Shown here in pieces: positions 24,422 through 32,346 of a DNA stretch of 33,332 bases. The notes under the pieces were generated by a model. That model worked only from the letters and a program-made list of their open reading frames with translations, had not been told where the DNA came from and made no database searches. The stretch is from Dactylosporangium sp. AC04546. Lineage in GTDB: Bacteria; Actinomycetota; Actinomycetes; Mycobacteriales; Micromonosporaceae. Each line of letters begins with the position of its first letter. The first letter of the stretch is position 1. The position numbers were made by a program, and so were the translations under genes. Location of the stretch: positions 1-33,332 of the forward strand of contig NZ_JAHYSG010000126.1 of NCBI RefSeq assembly GCF_022095675.1, read 5' to 3'.

Positions 24422-24529
24422 CTGTACAAGGGCGGCAAGCCCTGTACAACAAGAGCGGCCTCTGTGCAACGAAACCTTGCGTCTGTACCACACGACTGTG
24501 GAACAATGCGTAGTACACGTGTTGTACAG
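24422..24529 (+). promoter_or_regulatory. Array of TGTACA-centred boxes upstream of the AlbA_2/GHKL gene
   Basis: Direct boxes occur at 24422 (CTGTACAAG), 24442 (CTGTACAAC), 24462 (CTGTGCAAC), 24483 (CTGTACCAC) and weakly at 24496 (CTGTGGAAC). An inverted copy GTTGTACAG at 24521-24529 abuts the ribosome binding site. The first four are spaced 20, 20 and 21 bp, about two helical turns, so a protein could bind all on one face. GTACA-N5-TGTAC at 24513-24527 forms a dyad just before the start. This is most simply an autoregulatory operator array; an iteron-like role is possible. Confidence 0.65.
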
Positions 24530-24540
24530 GAGGAGGCCCC

Positions 24541-26337
24541 ATGGTCCCGGCGGACATCCCGGCGCTCATCGCCGAGCTCCGGCGGGTCGGCAATGATCAC
24601 TTCCTCTGCGAGGTGAAGCGCTCGCAGGGCGGCCTGCCGGCCGCGCTGTGGGAGTCGATCAGTGCATTCGCCAACGCGCAGGGCGGATGCATCCTGCTCG
24701 GCGTTGATGAGCGGTCCGGCTTCACTGTGGTGGGTGTCAACGACGCCGGCGCAATGGAGAGCCAGCTCGGCGCGGTCTGCGCCGAGCTGGAGCCTGCAGT
24801 CCGGGCGGAGATCTTCACGGCAACCATCGACGACAAGAACGTGGTCGCCTGCTATGTGCCTCCTACGCCTCGGGATCAGCGCCCGTGCCACCGCAGGAGT
24901 CTCGGCCCCTGGGCTGGCTCGCGGATCCGGGTGGGAGACGGCGACCGGAAGCTCACCGACTACGAGGTCGCGCTCTTGCTGGCGAATCGGACCGAACAGA
25001 AGTACGACGTCCAAGCCGTGCCTGGCAGCAGCTTCGCGGATCTGGACCAGTCGGCGATCGGTCGGTTTCTGAGCCGAATCCGCGACACCAAGGGCGAGAT
25101 TTTTCGCAAGATCGACGACGAGCACGCGCTAACCATGCTCAACGTCCTGACGATGCACGACGGGGTGCTCGTCCCGACATTGGCCGGGCTGCTCGCATTT
25201 GGCATCTATCCCCAGTCGTTTGAACCGCAACTCAACCTTACGTTCGTGGCCTATCCCGGCACAGAGCCCGGCGTGCTCGGCCCAGCAGGAGAGCGGTTCA
25301 TCGAGAACCGATCGGTGGACGGCTCGATTCCCCTCATCGTGAACGAGTGCGTGCGCATCCTCAAGCGGAATATGAAGCGTCGCAGCATCGTTTCTGGCAT
25401 TTTTCGCATCGATGAGTGGGAGTACCCCGAGGAGGTCCTGCGGGAGGCCTTGGTCAACGCGCTGGTGCATCGCGACTACTCGGGCTTCGCCCGCGGCACG
25501 CAGGTTCAGGTCGAGATGTATCCGGATCGGCTGGTGATCCGGAATCCCGGCGGGCTGTACGGACCGGTCGACGTGGGTGCACTCGGGACGACGACGGTGA
25601 CGTCCTCCAGGAACAAGGCGCTGCTCAAGATTCTTGAAGATACGCCGTACTTCGATGGTCACATGGTGTGCGAGAACCGCGGAAGCGGGATCACTCGAAT
25701 CCGAATGGTCCTGACCGAAGCCGGCATGGAACCTCCGGAGTTCACTGACGGGATCTCCTCATTCACCGTCGAGTTTCCCAACCATGCACTGCTCGACCAG
25801 GACGCGATTGAGTGGTTGCAGTCGCTGGACAACCGGCCGTTGTCGCGGTCTCAAATGACCGCGCTCGTCATGATGCGCAACGGCGCGGTGCTGACCAACG
25901 GCACTTATCGCGCTTCCACCGGGGTCCAGGACAGCCGGACCGTGAGCCGAGAACTCCGCGATCTCGTGGAACGCGGCTTGGTCGAGCAGCAGGGCACGCG
26001 TGGCATGGCAACCTACCGGCATTCGGACGGCAGGACGTTCGAGCAGGAGGAAGATCTTTTTACGCTGACCCGGCTCGACGACCAAAACGCCGATGAGACC
26101 GCTCCAATGGCTGCCGCCCTCACCAACAGTGAGACGCTTGTGCTGAGCGTTCTCTCAAGCACCGAATTGTCGCGCACGGACATCGAGCGGCAAACCGGTC
26201 TGAAAGGTCATCAGGTGCTGCGTGCGCTGCAGTCGCTTCGGGACCGCGGTCATGTTCGCATGATCGGGCAGCCTCGATCACGAAGCACGCGCTACGTCGC
26301 AACTACACCGGATTCAGCGCCGCGGTCGCGGACATGA
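24541..26337 (+). CDS. AlbA_2 (Schlafen-like) / GHKL ATPase / winged-helix protein
   Basis: A 598-residue protein of the COG2865 type. Residues 15-130 form an AlbA_2 domain with FLCEVKRS (Glu24, Lys26), AFANAQGGCILLGVDE and a later GSRIRVG strand. A middle region (MLNVLTMHDGVLVPTLAGLL) leads into a RecG-C-like GHKL ATPase domain. Its N box is REALVNALVHRDY (Asn306), followed by VIRNPGGLYGPV, and its G box is ENRGSGITRI (from Asn379). Two winged-helix-like segments end the protein (SRELRDLVERGLVEQQG, and TDIERQTGLKGHQVLRALQS). AGGAGG precedes the ATG closely. It is the only large gene of the tRNA-bounded cassette and has lower GC than its neighbours. It may be a DNA-binding regulator of its own boxes or a nuclease-like defence factor. 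The family's biochemistry is poorly known. Confidence 0.88.
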   Translation: MVPADIPALIAELRRVGNDHFLCEVKRSQGGLPAALWESISAFANAQGGCILLGVDERSGFTVVGVNDAGAMESQLGAVCAELEPAVRAEIFTATIDDKNVVACYVPPTPRDQRPCHRRSLGPWAGSRIRVGDGDRKLTDYEVALLLANRTEQKYDVQAVPGSSFADLDQSAIGRFLSRIRDTKGEIFRKIDDEHALTMLNVLTMHDGVLVPTLAGLLAFGIYPQSFEPQLNLTFVAYPGTEPGVLGPAGERFIENRSVDGSIPLIVNECVRILKRNMKRRSIVSGIFRIDEWEYPEEVLREALVNALVHRDYSGFARGTQVQVEMYPDRLVIRNPGGLYGPVDVGALGTTTVTSSRNKALLKILEDTPYFDGHMVCENRGSGITRIRMVLTEAGMEPPEFTDGISSFTVEFPNHALLDQDAIEWLQSLDNRPLSRSQMTALVMMRNGAVLTNGTYRASTGVQDSRTVSRELRDLVERGLVEQQGTRGMATYRHSDGRTFEQEEDLFTLTRLDDQNADETAPMAAALTNSETLVLSVLSSTELSRTDIERQTGLKGHQVLRALQSLRDRGHVRMIGQPRSRSTRYVATTPDSAPRSRT

Positions 26338-26354
26338 AGCCTCGCTACAGATAA

Positions 26355-26383
26355 CGGGGTTCGAATCCCCGCGCCACCGCCCT
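26355..26383 (+). repeat. Right 29-bp direct repeat (partial tRNA-Ser copy, attR-like)
   Basis: A perfect copy of 24194-24222 that starts 17 bases after the stop of the cassette gene. It lacks the 5' two thirds of the tRNA, so it is not a gene. Beyond the repeat the two flanks stay similar but imperfect (GGCCAGCA..AACGCCCGG, a hairpin, then TTTCAGT.TCATTTCG) for about 70 bp. Confidence 0.9.
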
Positions 26384-26395
26384 CTGGCCAGCACG

Positions 26396-26437
26396 AACGC
26401 CCGGCCGTACCCTCGGACGCGACCGGCCGTCCGTCGT
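26396..26437. terminator. Hairpin after the right repeat
   Basis: ACGCCCGGCCG and CGGCCGTCCGT can pair with a small internal mismatch. It is the diverged relative of the tRNA terminator at 24236-24268 and also lies just downstream of the possible minus-strand small gene ending at 26445. Confidence 0.45.
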
Positions 26438-26444
26438 TTCAGTG

Positions 26445-26684
26445 TCATTTCGACAACGCCCGGGAGAGCGTGCACGCCTGAGCGGTGGGACGCTCACCCA
26501 CGGCGCAAGTGACGACGGGCTCCTTGGCCGGGCCGCGCTTGCGCGGGCATTCATCGCGTTGGGTGATCGGCTTGTCCACTTTCTTCGTCATCGGCGGAGC
26601 CGCCATGGTCGTGCCACGCGGTGTCGTCCTCGACAAAGCGCGCAACGCCGCCGTGGTCATGAGGCCGCCGCCGCCGTGGCTCAA
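26445..26684 (-). CDS. Possible small hypothetical protein
   Basis: A 79-residue frame from a TTG at 26684, with ATG alternatives inside (for example MTKKVDKPITQRDECPRK). It is basic and holds three cysteines. Over 80 percent of codons end in G or C, and a terminator-like hairpin follows the stop, both supporting coding. However, the opposite strand in register is equally open and has a hydrophobic stretch (WVIGLSTFFVIGGAAMVV), so either strand or neither may be coding. No family recognised. No other gene is seen in 26384-26756. Confidence 0.27.
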   Translation of the reverse strand: MSHGGGGLMTTAALRALSRTTPRGTTMAAPPMTKKVDKPITQRDECPRKRGPAKEPVVTCAVGERPTAQACTLSRALSK

Positions 26685-26756
26685 CGAACGGGCGAAGCCA
26701 ACAGGACGACGGCACGCGCGGGGACCTGCGCGCCCCGGGCTGGGCTCATCGCAGCA

Positions 26757-26781
26757 TCCCGCCCCGGTGATCGGGGCGGGA
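26757..26781 (-). terminator. Terminator of the second ABC export operon
   Basis: TCCCGCCCCG and CGGGGCGGGA form a perfect ten-base stem with a GTGAT loop, 15 bases downstream of the permease stop on the minus strand. Confidence 0.75.
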
Positions 26782-26795
26782 CAGCGGGGCGGTGG

Positions 26796-28126
26796 TCAGG
26801 CGCGCATCACCGTCGCGATCGGGATGCGGGCGGCCCGCGCCGCCGGGATCGCGCCGCCGAGCAGGCCCGCGACCAGGCCCGCGATGACGCCGGCTACGCC
26901 TGCCTGCCAGGGGAAGGTCATGTCGCGTAACTCCGGGAACCGGTACGCGAACATCCCCGACGCTACGTCGAGCACGACGACCGACAGGCCGATGGCCGCG
27001 GCCGCGGTGAGCAGGCCGGTCAGCAGCGTCTCGGCCAGGACGATGCCCGCGAGCAGTGATCTCGGGGTGCCCACCGCGCGGCGCAGCGCGAACTCCTCCA
27101 CCCGTTCGCCGACCGTTGCCAGGCCGACGTTCAGGATGCCGGCCACGCCGATGAGCAGGACCAGGCCGGCCATGCCGAGGAAGATCCAGCGCACGATCGA
27201 CAGCTCCGACTCGATCGTCTTGCGGGCGTCGACCACCTGGACCTGCAGCGCCTCGCCCGGAAGGCCCGCGCTGGTCAGGCGGCGCATCAGCAGGCGCTCG
27301 GTCTCGCCGGCCGACGGGGACAGCAGCACCAGCAGGGAACCGCCGCCGAACTGGCCGGTGCCGGCCGAGGCCGGGAGCCAGTTGCGCAGCTCGTCCATGC
27401 GGGCGTAGGCCGTAGGCTGGGGGTTGCCGTCGTCGACGACGCCGATGATGCGCGGGGTGGGGTTGGCGGTCGCGCCCTCCATCCGCATCTCGGCCGGGAC
27501 CACGTGCTCGCTGAAGCCCCGGGCGGCCTCCTTGTTGAGCACCAGCCGCGGGGCGAACGACGGCGGGCCGGACTCGTCGAGCCAGGAGCCGCTCACCGGA
27601 CGGAACGGGCGGAACTGCCGAACGTCGCCCGCGACCGCGTTGAGCACGACCTCGATGGCCTGGCCCTTCGGCGGTATGTCACCCGCATTGACCGGAATCG
27701 GCCGGCACAGGCCGGACGAGTCGCACTGCATCTCGAACGAGCCCGGCATCGGGCCGTAGCCGTAGGCGGCCTCGTTGTTGAACGGCGCCGCGCCCGGGTT
27801 GATCGGGGTGACCTTCGGCTCGCCGATGATCGCCTGGTAGCTCATCAGCGCTGCCACGCCGGGCTTGCCGGCGATGGTGTCGAACGTGGTCGAGACGGCG
27901 TCGCCCATCGGCGGCACGTACAGCTGCCGTGTGCCGTCCTTGCCCACGTGGAGCTCGAGGTCGGCAAGGCGGAGCGTCTTGGCGGTTTCCGCGGCGGCCT
28001 GCACGGCGACCACTGCCAGTACACCCAGGAAAAGCGAGACCATGGACAGGAATGTCCGCATCTTGCGGGCTCGGATGCCCTGCCCGCCGATGATGACGGC
28101 CGACCGGAGGCGGCCCGACAGTCTGA

Positions 28127-28130
<4 letters not shown>
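26796..28130 (-). CDS. MacB/FtsX-type ABC transporter permease (second system)
   Basis: A 444-residue permease. The first helix is in MRTFLSMVSLFLGVLAVVAV, followed by a large extracellular domain (about residues 50-300) with a small two-Cys loop (MQCDSSGLCRP). Three helices follow: IFLGMAGLVLLIGVAGILNV, a middle one at GIVLAETLLTGLLTAAAAIG, and a last one ending in GLLGGAIPAARAARIPI. VGERVEEFALRRAVGTPRSL is the coupling segment. The ATG overlaps the ATPase stop (ATGA). It is the last gene of a three-gene operon and ends at a strong terminator. It is distinct in sequence from the permease at 22192. Confidence 0.92.
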
Positions 28131-28803
<673 letters not shown>

Positions 28804-28807
<4 letters not shown>

Positions 28808-29775
28808 GACTTGCCCGGGAACGGCATGCCGCCGCTCTGGTTCGGCTTGGCGGCCGGCAGGCTGGGGCCGGGCACGGCGATCGTCTCGTCACCGTTGAGC
28901 CCGGACTTGATCTCGATGACCTTGCCGTCGCTGAGGCCCAGTGTGACCTGCCGGACCTCACGGGACTGGTCGGCGTTGACCACCTCGACCTGGCCCTGGC
29001 CCTGCGAGCCGGCGACCGCCTCGACCGGCAGCACCAGCACGTTGCTCACCTTCGCCGTGACCACCTCGACGGTGGCCGAGGCGCCGTTGATGAGCTTCGC
29101 GTCGGCCGGGCCGATGCACACCAGCCGCATGCCGGTCGACTCCGACGGCTGCTGCGGGTTCTTTTCGACCACCGGCGGAGGTGCGCTCGCGCTGGGATTG
29201 GCCGCCGGTTGCTTCGGTTCCGGAATTGTACCGGCGGGCAGCGCGGCGAGCGTCCCCAGCACGCTGCAGGGGAATGGCCCCGGACCACTCTTGATCTGGG
29301 CCTGGACCGACTCCAGGGTGTCGCTGATCTGGTACGCCTGGGCGCCGTCGATCTCGGCGACGATCCCGTAGCCGACGTGCTTGGCGGAAACGATCGGCAT
29401 CCCGGCCGTCACCTTCGACCGGTCGTCGACCAGCCGGCCCGAGAACAGCGCTCCGGCCGGCACCTCGATCGGGGTCGCCTTGCCGTTGGCCCACACGTTG
29501 GCGACCTTCGTCGGCTTCGTGGGCGTGGACGTCTGCGCCTTCACGTCGAGATAGCGGACCTCGCCGTCGATCGGCGCGACCAGCCCGAACGTCGGGCCGA
29601 GCTGCACCTTGCCGCTGAGGCTCACCCGGTTGGTGAGGTCCTGCCGGGTCGGCTTGACGGTGGTCATGGCGGTGCCGCGCTCGGCGAGGGCGGGATTGGC
29701 CCGCTCCTCGGCGCTCGACGGCGTGCAGGCCGCGAGCAGGCCGAGCGCGGCGAATAGGGACAACAGTCTTCGCAC
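28804..29775 (-). CDS. Lipoprotein adaptor of the second ABC export system
   Basis: A 323-residue exported protein. The GTG at 29775 gives MRRLLSLFAALGLLAAC, a lipoprotein signal with the Cys at position 17, and GGGGG lies eight bases upstream; the longer upstream frame lacks support. VKPTRQDLTNRVSLSGKVQL and LVAPIDGEVRYLDV are the membrane-fusion-protein barrel-sandwich pattern. A Pro/Ala/Gln-rich spacer (PAANPSASAPPPV) is unusual. C-terminal beta-barrel strands follow (NVLVLPVEAV, REVRQVTLGLSDGKVIEIKS). It has no peptidoglycan-binding domain, unlike the adaptor at 20529. It is the first gene of a coupled three-gene operon. Confidence 0.87.
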
Positions 29776-30008
29776 CGGTGCAACCCCCAGATCGAGCCGA
29801 TCGAAGCCCGCCCAGGGTATCGACCGGAGCCGGATTTCGGGTGCCCGAAAATGGGTGATCGCGAAAATACCACCCTGGGTCATCGACACCTCCACGCCAC
29901 AGTGGACGGTGCAGACCGGGCGGTACGTTGTCACGAATCCTGAAATAGCTCTGTGTCAATGTAGCGAAACCGACAGTGTTCAATCGGATCATCGCGCACA
30001 TTACATTG
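29776..30008. other. Divergent promoter region
   Basis: Between the adaptor (minus) and the secreted protein (plus), no gene is supported. The part 29930-30005 is AT-richer than the surroundings. TTGTCA (29928-29933) could be a -35 element, but I cannot fix a matching -10. Confidence 0.35.
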
Positions 30009-31076
30009 ATGAGAATCACTCTCACCGCCGCCACCGCCATGGCGGCAGCCGTTCTCCTCATTCCTGCCGCGCCGGCGAGCGCGGCCGCCCCGGATCGGTG
30101 GGGCTTCGCGTACGTGAAGGACCCGACCACGGTCGCCTGGACGCCGCTGCCGCCGGCGTACCAGTACGGCAGCTGGATGACGTTCGCGCCCGGCCTCCAG
30201 GCCGACGGCATCAAGATCGCCACCGGCCGGTTCCTGGTCCGCTTCCCGCAGATCGGCACCGGGTCGCGGGGCATCCCGCACGTCACCGCCGTCAGCGCCG
30301 ACGGCCGGTTCTGCGAGGCGGTCCGCTGGTACGCCACGGGTGCCGACCAGATCGTCGACGTCCAGTGCTTCAAGCCCGGCGGCGCCCCGATCGACAGCCA
30401 GTTCACGGTGCTGTGGACGGTGAGCTCCGGGACGGCCGTGCCCGGCGCGTACGCATCGGTGCAGGCCAACGCGCTCGGGGGGATCGTCCAGCAGTACAAC
30501 TCGACCGGCAGTGCCAACTCGGTGACCGCCAGCCCGCCGGGGTACTACCAGGTCCGCTTCAAGGGCGTCGGCGCCGCCGGCCTGCTCTCCGGCAACCTCC
30601 AGGTCACCGCGGTGCAGCCCAACGCCCAGCCGCGCCGGTGCAAGGTCGCCCGCTGGACCTTCAGCGGCACCGACGTGATCGCGCTCGTCGCCTGCTTCAA
30701 CCCGGCCACGGGTGCGCTCATGGACTCCGAGTTCACCGCGTCGTTCCACCGGGAGCGGTCGGTGTACGCGGCGGCCTACCCGCCGCGGTACTTCGGCTAC
30801 GTGGCCAGCTGGGCGCCGCCCGGCCAGACGAACTTCAACAGCATCTACGGCTTCGGCGCCAACGGGATCGGCGGGCCGGTCGTGAAGTATCCGGACCTGC
30901 ACCAGAAGCAGACCCACGCGCAGGTCACGGCGTACGGCGACACGTCGGGCTACTGCGGGCTGAAGGATCTGTGGATCGACGCCGGGGGAACGGCGGTGGT
31001 GACTGCCGCCTGCTTCACCAACGCCGGTGCGCCGGTTGATCTGCCGTACCTGTCAACGTTCAGCTCCAGCGTCTAG
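30009..31076 (+). CDS. Secreted protein with three internal repeats
   Basis: A 355-residue protein with a signal peptide (MRITLTAATAMAAAVLLIPA, cleavage near ASA-A). The mature part is three units of about 100 residues. Each has an opening (R)WGFAYVKD / AYASVQANA / YFGYVASWA, a central V(R)F or T(H)AQV strand, VTAV, a first Cys, a W-rich strand, and a closing CF(N/K/T)..(G)AP.DS.F: FCEAVRWY..CFKPGGAPIDSQF, CKVARWTF..CFNPATGALMDSEF and CGLKDLWI..CFTNAGAPVDLPY. The paired cysteines in each unit probably form disulfides. No family recognised. The ATG at 30009 lacks a clear ribosome binding site; GTG at 29976 is an alternative. A strong terminator follows. Confidence 0.85.
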   Translation: MRITLTAATAMAAAVLLIPAAPASAAAPDRWGFAYVKDPTTVAWTPLPPAYQYGSWMTFAPGLQADGIKIATGRFLVRFPQIGTGSRGIPHVTAVSADGRFCEAVRWYATGADQIVDVQCFKPGGAPIDSQFTVLWTVSSGTAVPGAYASVQANALGGIVQQYNSTGSANSVTASPPGYYQVRFKGVGAAGLLSGNLQVTAVQPNAQPRRCKVARWTFSGTDVIALVACFNPATGALMDSEFTASFHRERSVYAAAYPPRYFGYVASWAPPGQTNFNSIYGFGANGIGGPVVKYPDLHQKQTHAQVTAYGDTSGYCGLKDLWIDAGGTAVVTAACFTNAGAPVDLPYLSTFSSSV

Positions 31077-31084
31077 GCGCGGCA

Positions 31085-31117
31085 GGGGCGGCTGTTCGAT
31101 GGAACAGCCGCCCCTTT
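31085..31117 (+). terminator. Rho-independent terminator
   Basis: GGGGCGGCTGTTC and GAACAGCCGCCCC form a perfect 13-base stem with a GATG loop, followed by TTT. It lies nine bases after the stop of the secreted protein. Confidence 0.9.
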
Positions 31118-31252
31118 CATGGTCCGGCCCGGCGTGGCGGAGGATTCACCGTCGGCGGCAGTTTGGCCCGCCGAGGCCGGGGCAGCCGGGGGCGACGACG
31201 AACAGGGCGGCCGCCACGGCGAGTCCCGGGAAGAGGCGTAGGGTCGGCGGCG

Positions 31253-31879
31253 GTGAGCATCGGGGCGTACCTAGCACTCGCCGCCATGGGCGCGTTCCAC
31301 GGCCTGAACCCGGGCATGGGCTGGTTGTTCGCGGTGGCGACAGGGTTTCAGGAGCGGAGCAGGCGCGCGATCGTCCGCGCCCTGACCCCCATCGCGGCGG
31401 GCCACGCCCTGTCGATCTTCGTCGTGGCCGGCCTGGTCAGCGCCCTGCAGTCGGTCCTGGCGACCCGCGCGGTGGCCATCGCGGGCGGCGCGGTCCTGGT
31501 CGCCTTCGGGTTGTGGCGCGCCCTGTCCCAACGCCACACCGGCCCACCGGGCCTGCGCCTCTCCGCGCTGCAACTGACGGCGTGGTCGTTCCTGATGTCG
31601 AGCGTCCACGGCGCCGGCCTGATGCTGGTCCCGGTTCTGGTGACGAACGCACCGTCCTCCGGCCATGCCCACGCCACCGGCGAGGCGACCCTGTGGACGG
31701 GCCTCCTGGCAACGACGGTGCACACGGCCGCGATGGTCGCGGTGGCCGGCGCCATTGCCCTGCTCGTCTACCAGCTGGCGGGCCGCCCCATCCTCCAGGC
31801 CTCGTGGCTCAACCTGGACCGGGTCTGGGCGATCGCCCTGGTGGGCGCCGGCCTGGCAACGGTGGCGGCGGCGTTCTGA
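31253..31879 (+). CDS. Polytopic membrane protein with HGLNPGMG motif
   Basis: A 208-residue protein with about six hydrophobic helices. Motifs: GAFHGLNPGMGWLFAVATG in the first helix, PIAAGHALSIFVVAGLV, SSVHGAGLMLVPVLV and TTVHTAAMVAVAGAIALLV. The small helices with paired His recall NicO/UreH-type metal transporters, but the match is not close enough to name a substrate. The GTG at 31253 starts the first helix; the frame runs further upstream in an Arg-rich stretch that looks non-coding. It converges with the HxlR gene seven bases away. Confidence 0.75.
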   Translation: MSIGAYLALAAMGAFHGLNPGMGWLFAVATGFQERSRRAIVRALTPIAAGHALSIFVVAGLVSALQSVLATRAVAIAGGAVLVAFGLWRALSQRHTGPPGLRLSALQLTAWSFLMSSVHGAGLMLVPVLVTNAPSSGHAHATGEATLWTGLLATTVHTAAMVAVAGAIALLVYQLAGRPILQASWLNLDRVWAIALVGAGLATVAAAF

Positions 31880-31886
31880 ACCCGGG

Positions 31887-32270
31887 TTACTCCCGCGCCG
31901 TGTCGTAAAGCTCCTGGGCCTCCGAGATGCCCGGCATCTCGGCCTCGACCAGGTCGATGAGCTCGGTCAGCTTGTCGGCGATGCGTTTGCCGGTGGCGGT
32001 CAGGCTGTACTCCACCCGGGGCGGGATGGCGCTGAGCACGGAGCGCGTCACCAGGCCGTCCCGCTCCAGGGCGTGCAGCGTCTGGGACAGCATCTTCTCG
32101 CTCACCCCGTCGACCCGGCGGCGCAGCTCGTTGAAGCGGTGCGTGCCCTCCAGCAGGGCGGCCAGCGTCAGGATGCCCCACCGGCCGGCGACCGTGTCCA
32201 TGACGGGGCGCGACGTGCAGTTGCGCGCGAACACGTCGAACACCAGCTCGTCCCTGGGGGTCATGGCCAT
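31887..32270 (-). CDS. HxlR-family transcriptional regulator
   Basis: A 127-residue winged-helix regulator. CTSRPVMDTVAGRWGILTLA carries the conserved N-terminal Cys and W-x-x-L pattern. RFNELRRRVDGVSEKMLSQT is the recognition helix, with LHALERDGLVTR and a wing (IPPRVEYSLTATGK). Cys-containing HxlR proteins often sense electrophiles or oxidants. It diverges from the NmrA-type gene at 32347, the usual arrangement in which HxlR represses a quinone or NAD(P)H-dependent oxidoreductase. The ATG at 32270 or 32264 is possible. Confidence 0.93.
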   Translation of the reverse strand: MAMTPRDELVFDVFARNCTSRPVMDTVAGRWGILTLAALLEGTHRFNELRRRVDGVSEKMLSQTLHALERDGLVTRSVLSAIPPRVEYSLTATGKRIADKLTELIDLVEAEMPGISEAQELYDTARE

Positions 32271-32288
32271 AACGATAACCGAAGGGTT

Positions 32289-32309
32289 GCACTTTCTAGA
32301 AGTTAGTGC
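32289..32309. promoter_or_regulatory. Candidate HxlR operator
   Basis: GCACT and AGTGC bracket a perfect TTCTAGAA palindrome (32294-32301), between the divergent HxlR and NmrA-type genes. A further GCACTTACC lies at about 32322. The position and dyad fit HxlR-family sites. Confidence 0.6.
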
Positions 32310-32346
32310 CTACAGTTTGGCCAGCACTTACCGAAGGAGCGATCTC

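Larger units (their letters stand above)
24194..26383 (+). mobile_element. Small tRNA-Ser-integrated cassette, no recombinase (non-autonomous or decayed)
   Basis: Bounded by the perfect 29-bp repeats at 24194-24222 and 26355-26383. The interior holds one large gene (24541-26337), an array of TGTACA boxes before it, and the tRNA terminator. No integrase, excisionase, replication or transfer gene is present. The base composition is lower in GC than the flanks (34 of 60 bases are G or C in 25201-25260), in keeping with horizontal origin. It could be a satellite mobilised by another element's integrase, the remnant left after internal deletion of a larger island, or a cargo cassette. The repeats are seen directly; mobility is inference. 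Confidence 0.7.

Noticed and set aside
26355..26383. A third tRNA-Ser gene
   Set aside because: Only the T arm and acceptor 3' strand are present. There is no 5' acceptor, D arm or anticodon arm, so it is an attachment-type repeat.
31117..31252. Minus-strand stretch reading LAVAAALFVVAPGCPGLGG, like a tiny secreted Cys peptide
   Set aside because: No in-frame ATG, and only a late GTG gives 23 residues. No ribosome binding site or conservation evidence, so it is not reported as a gene.
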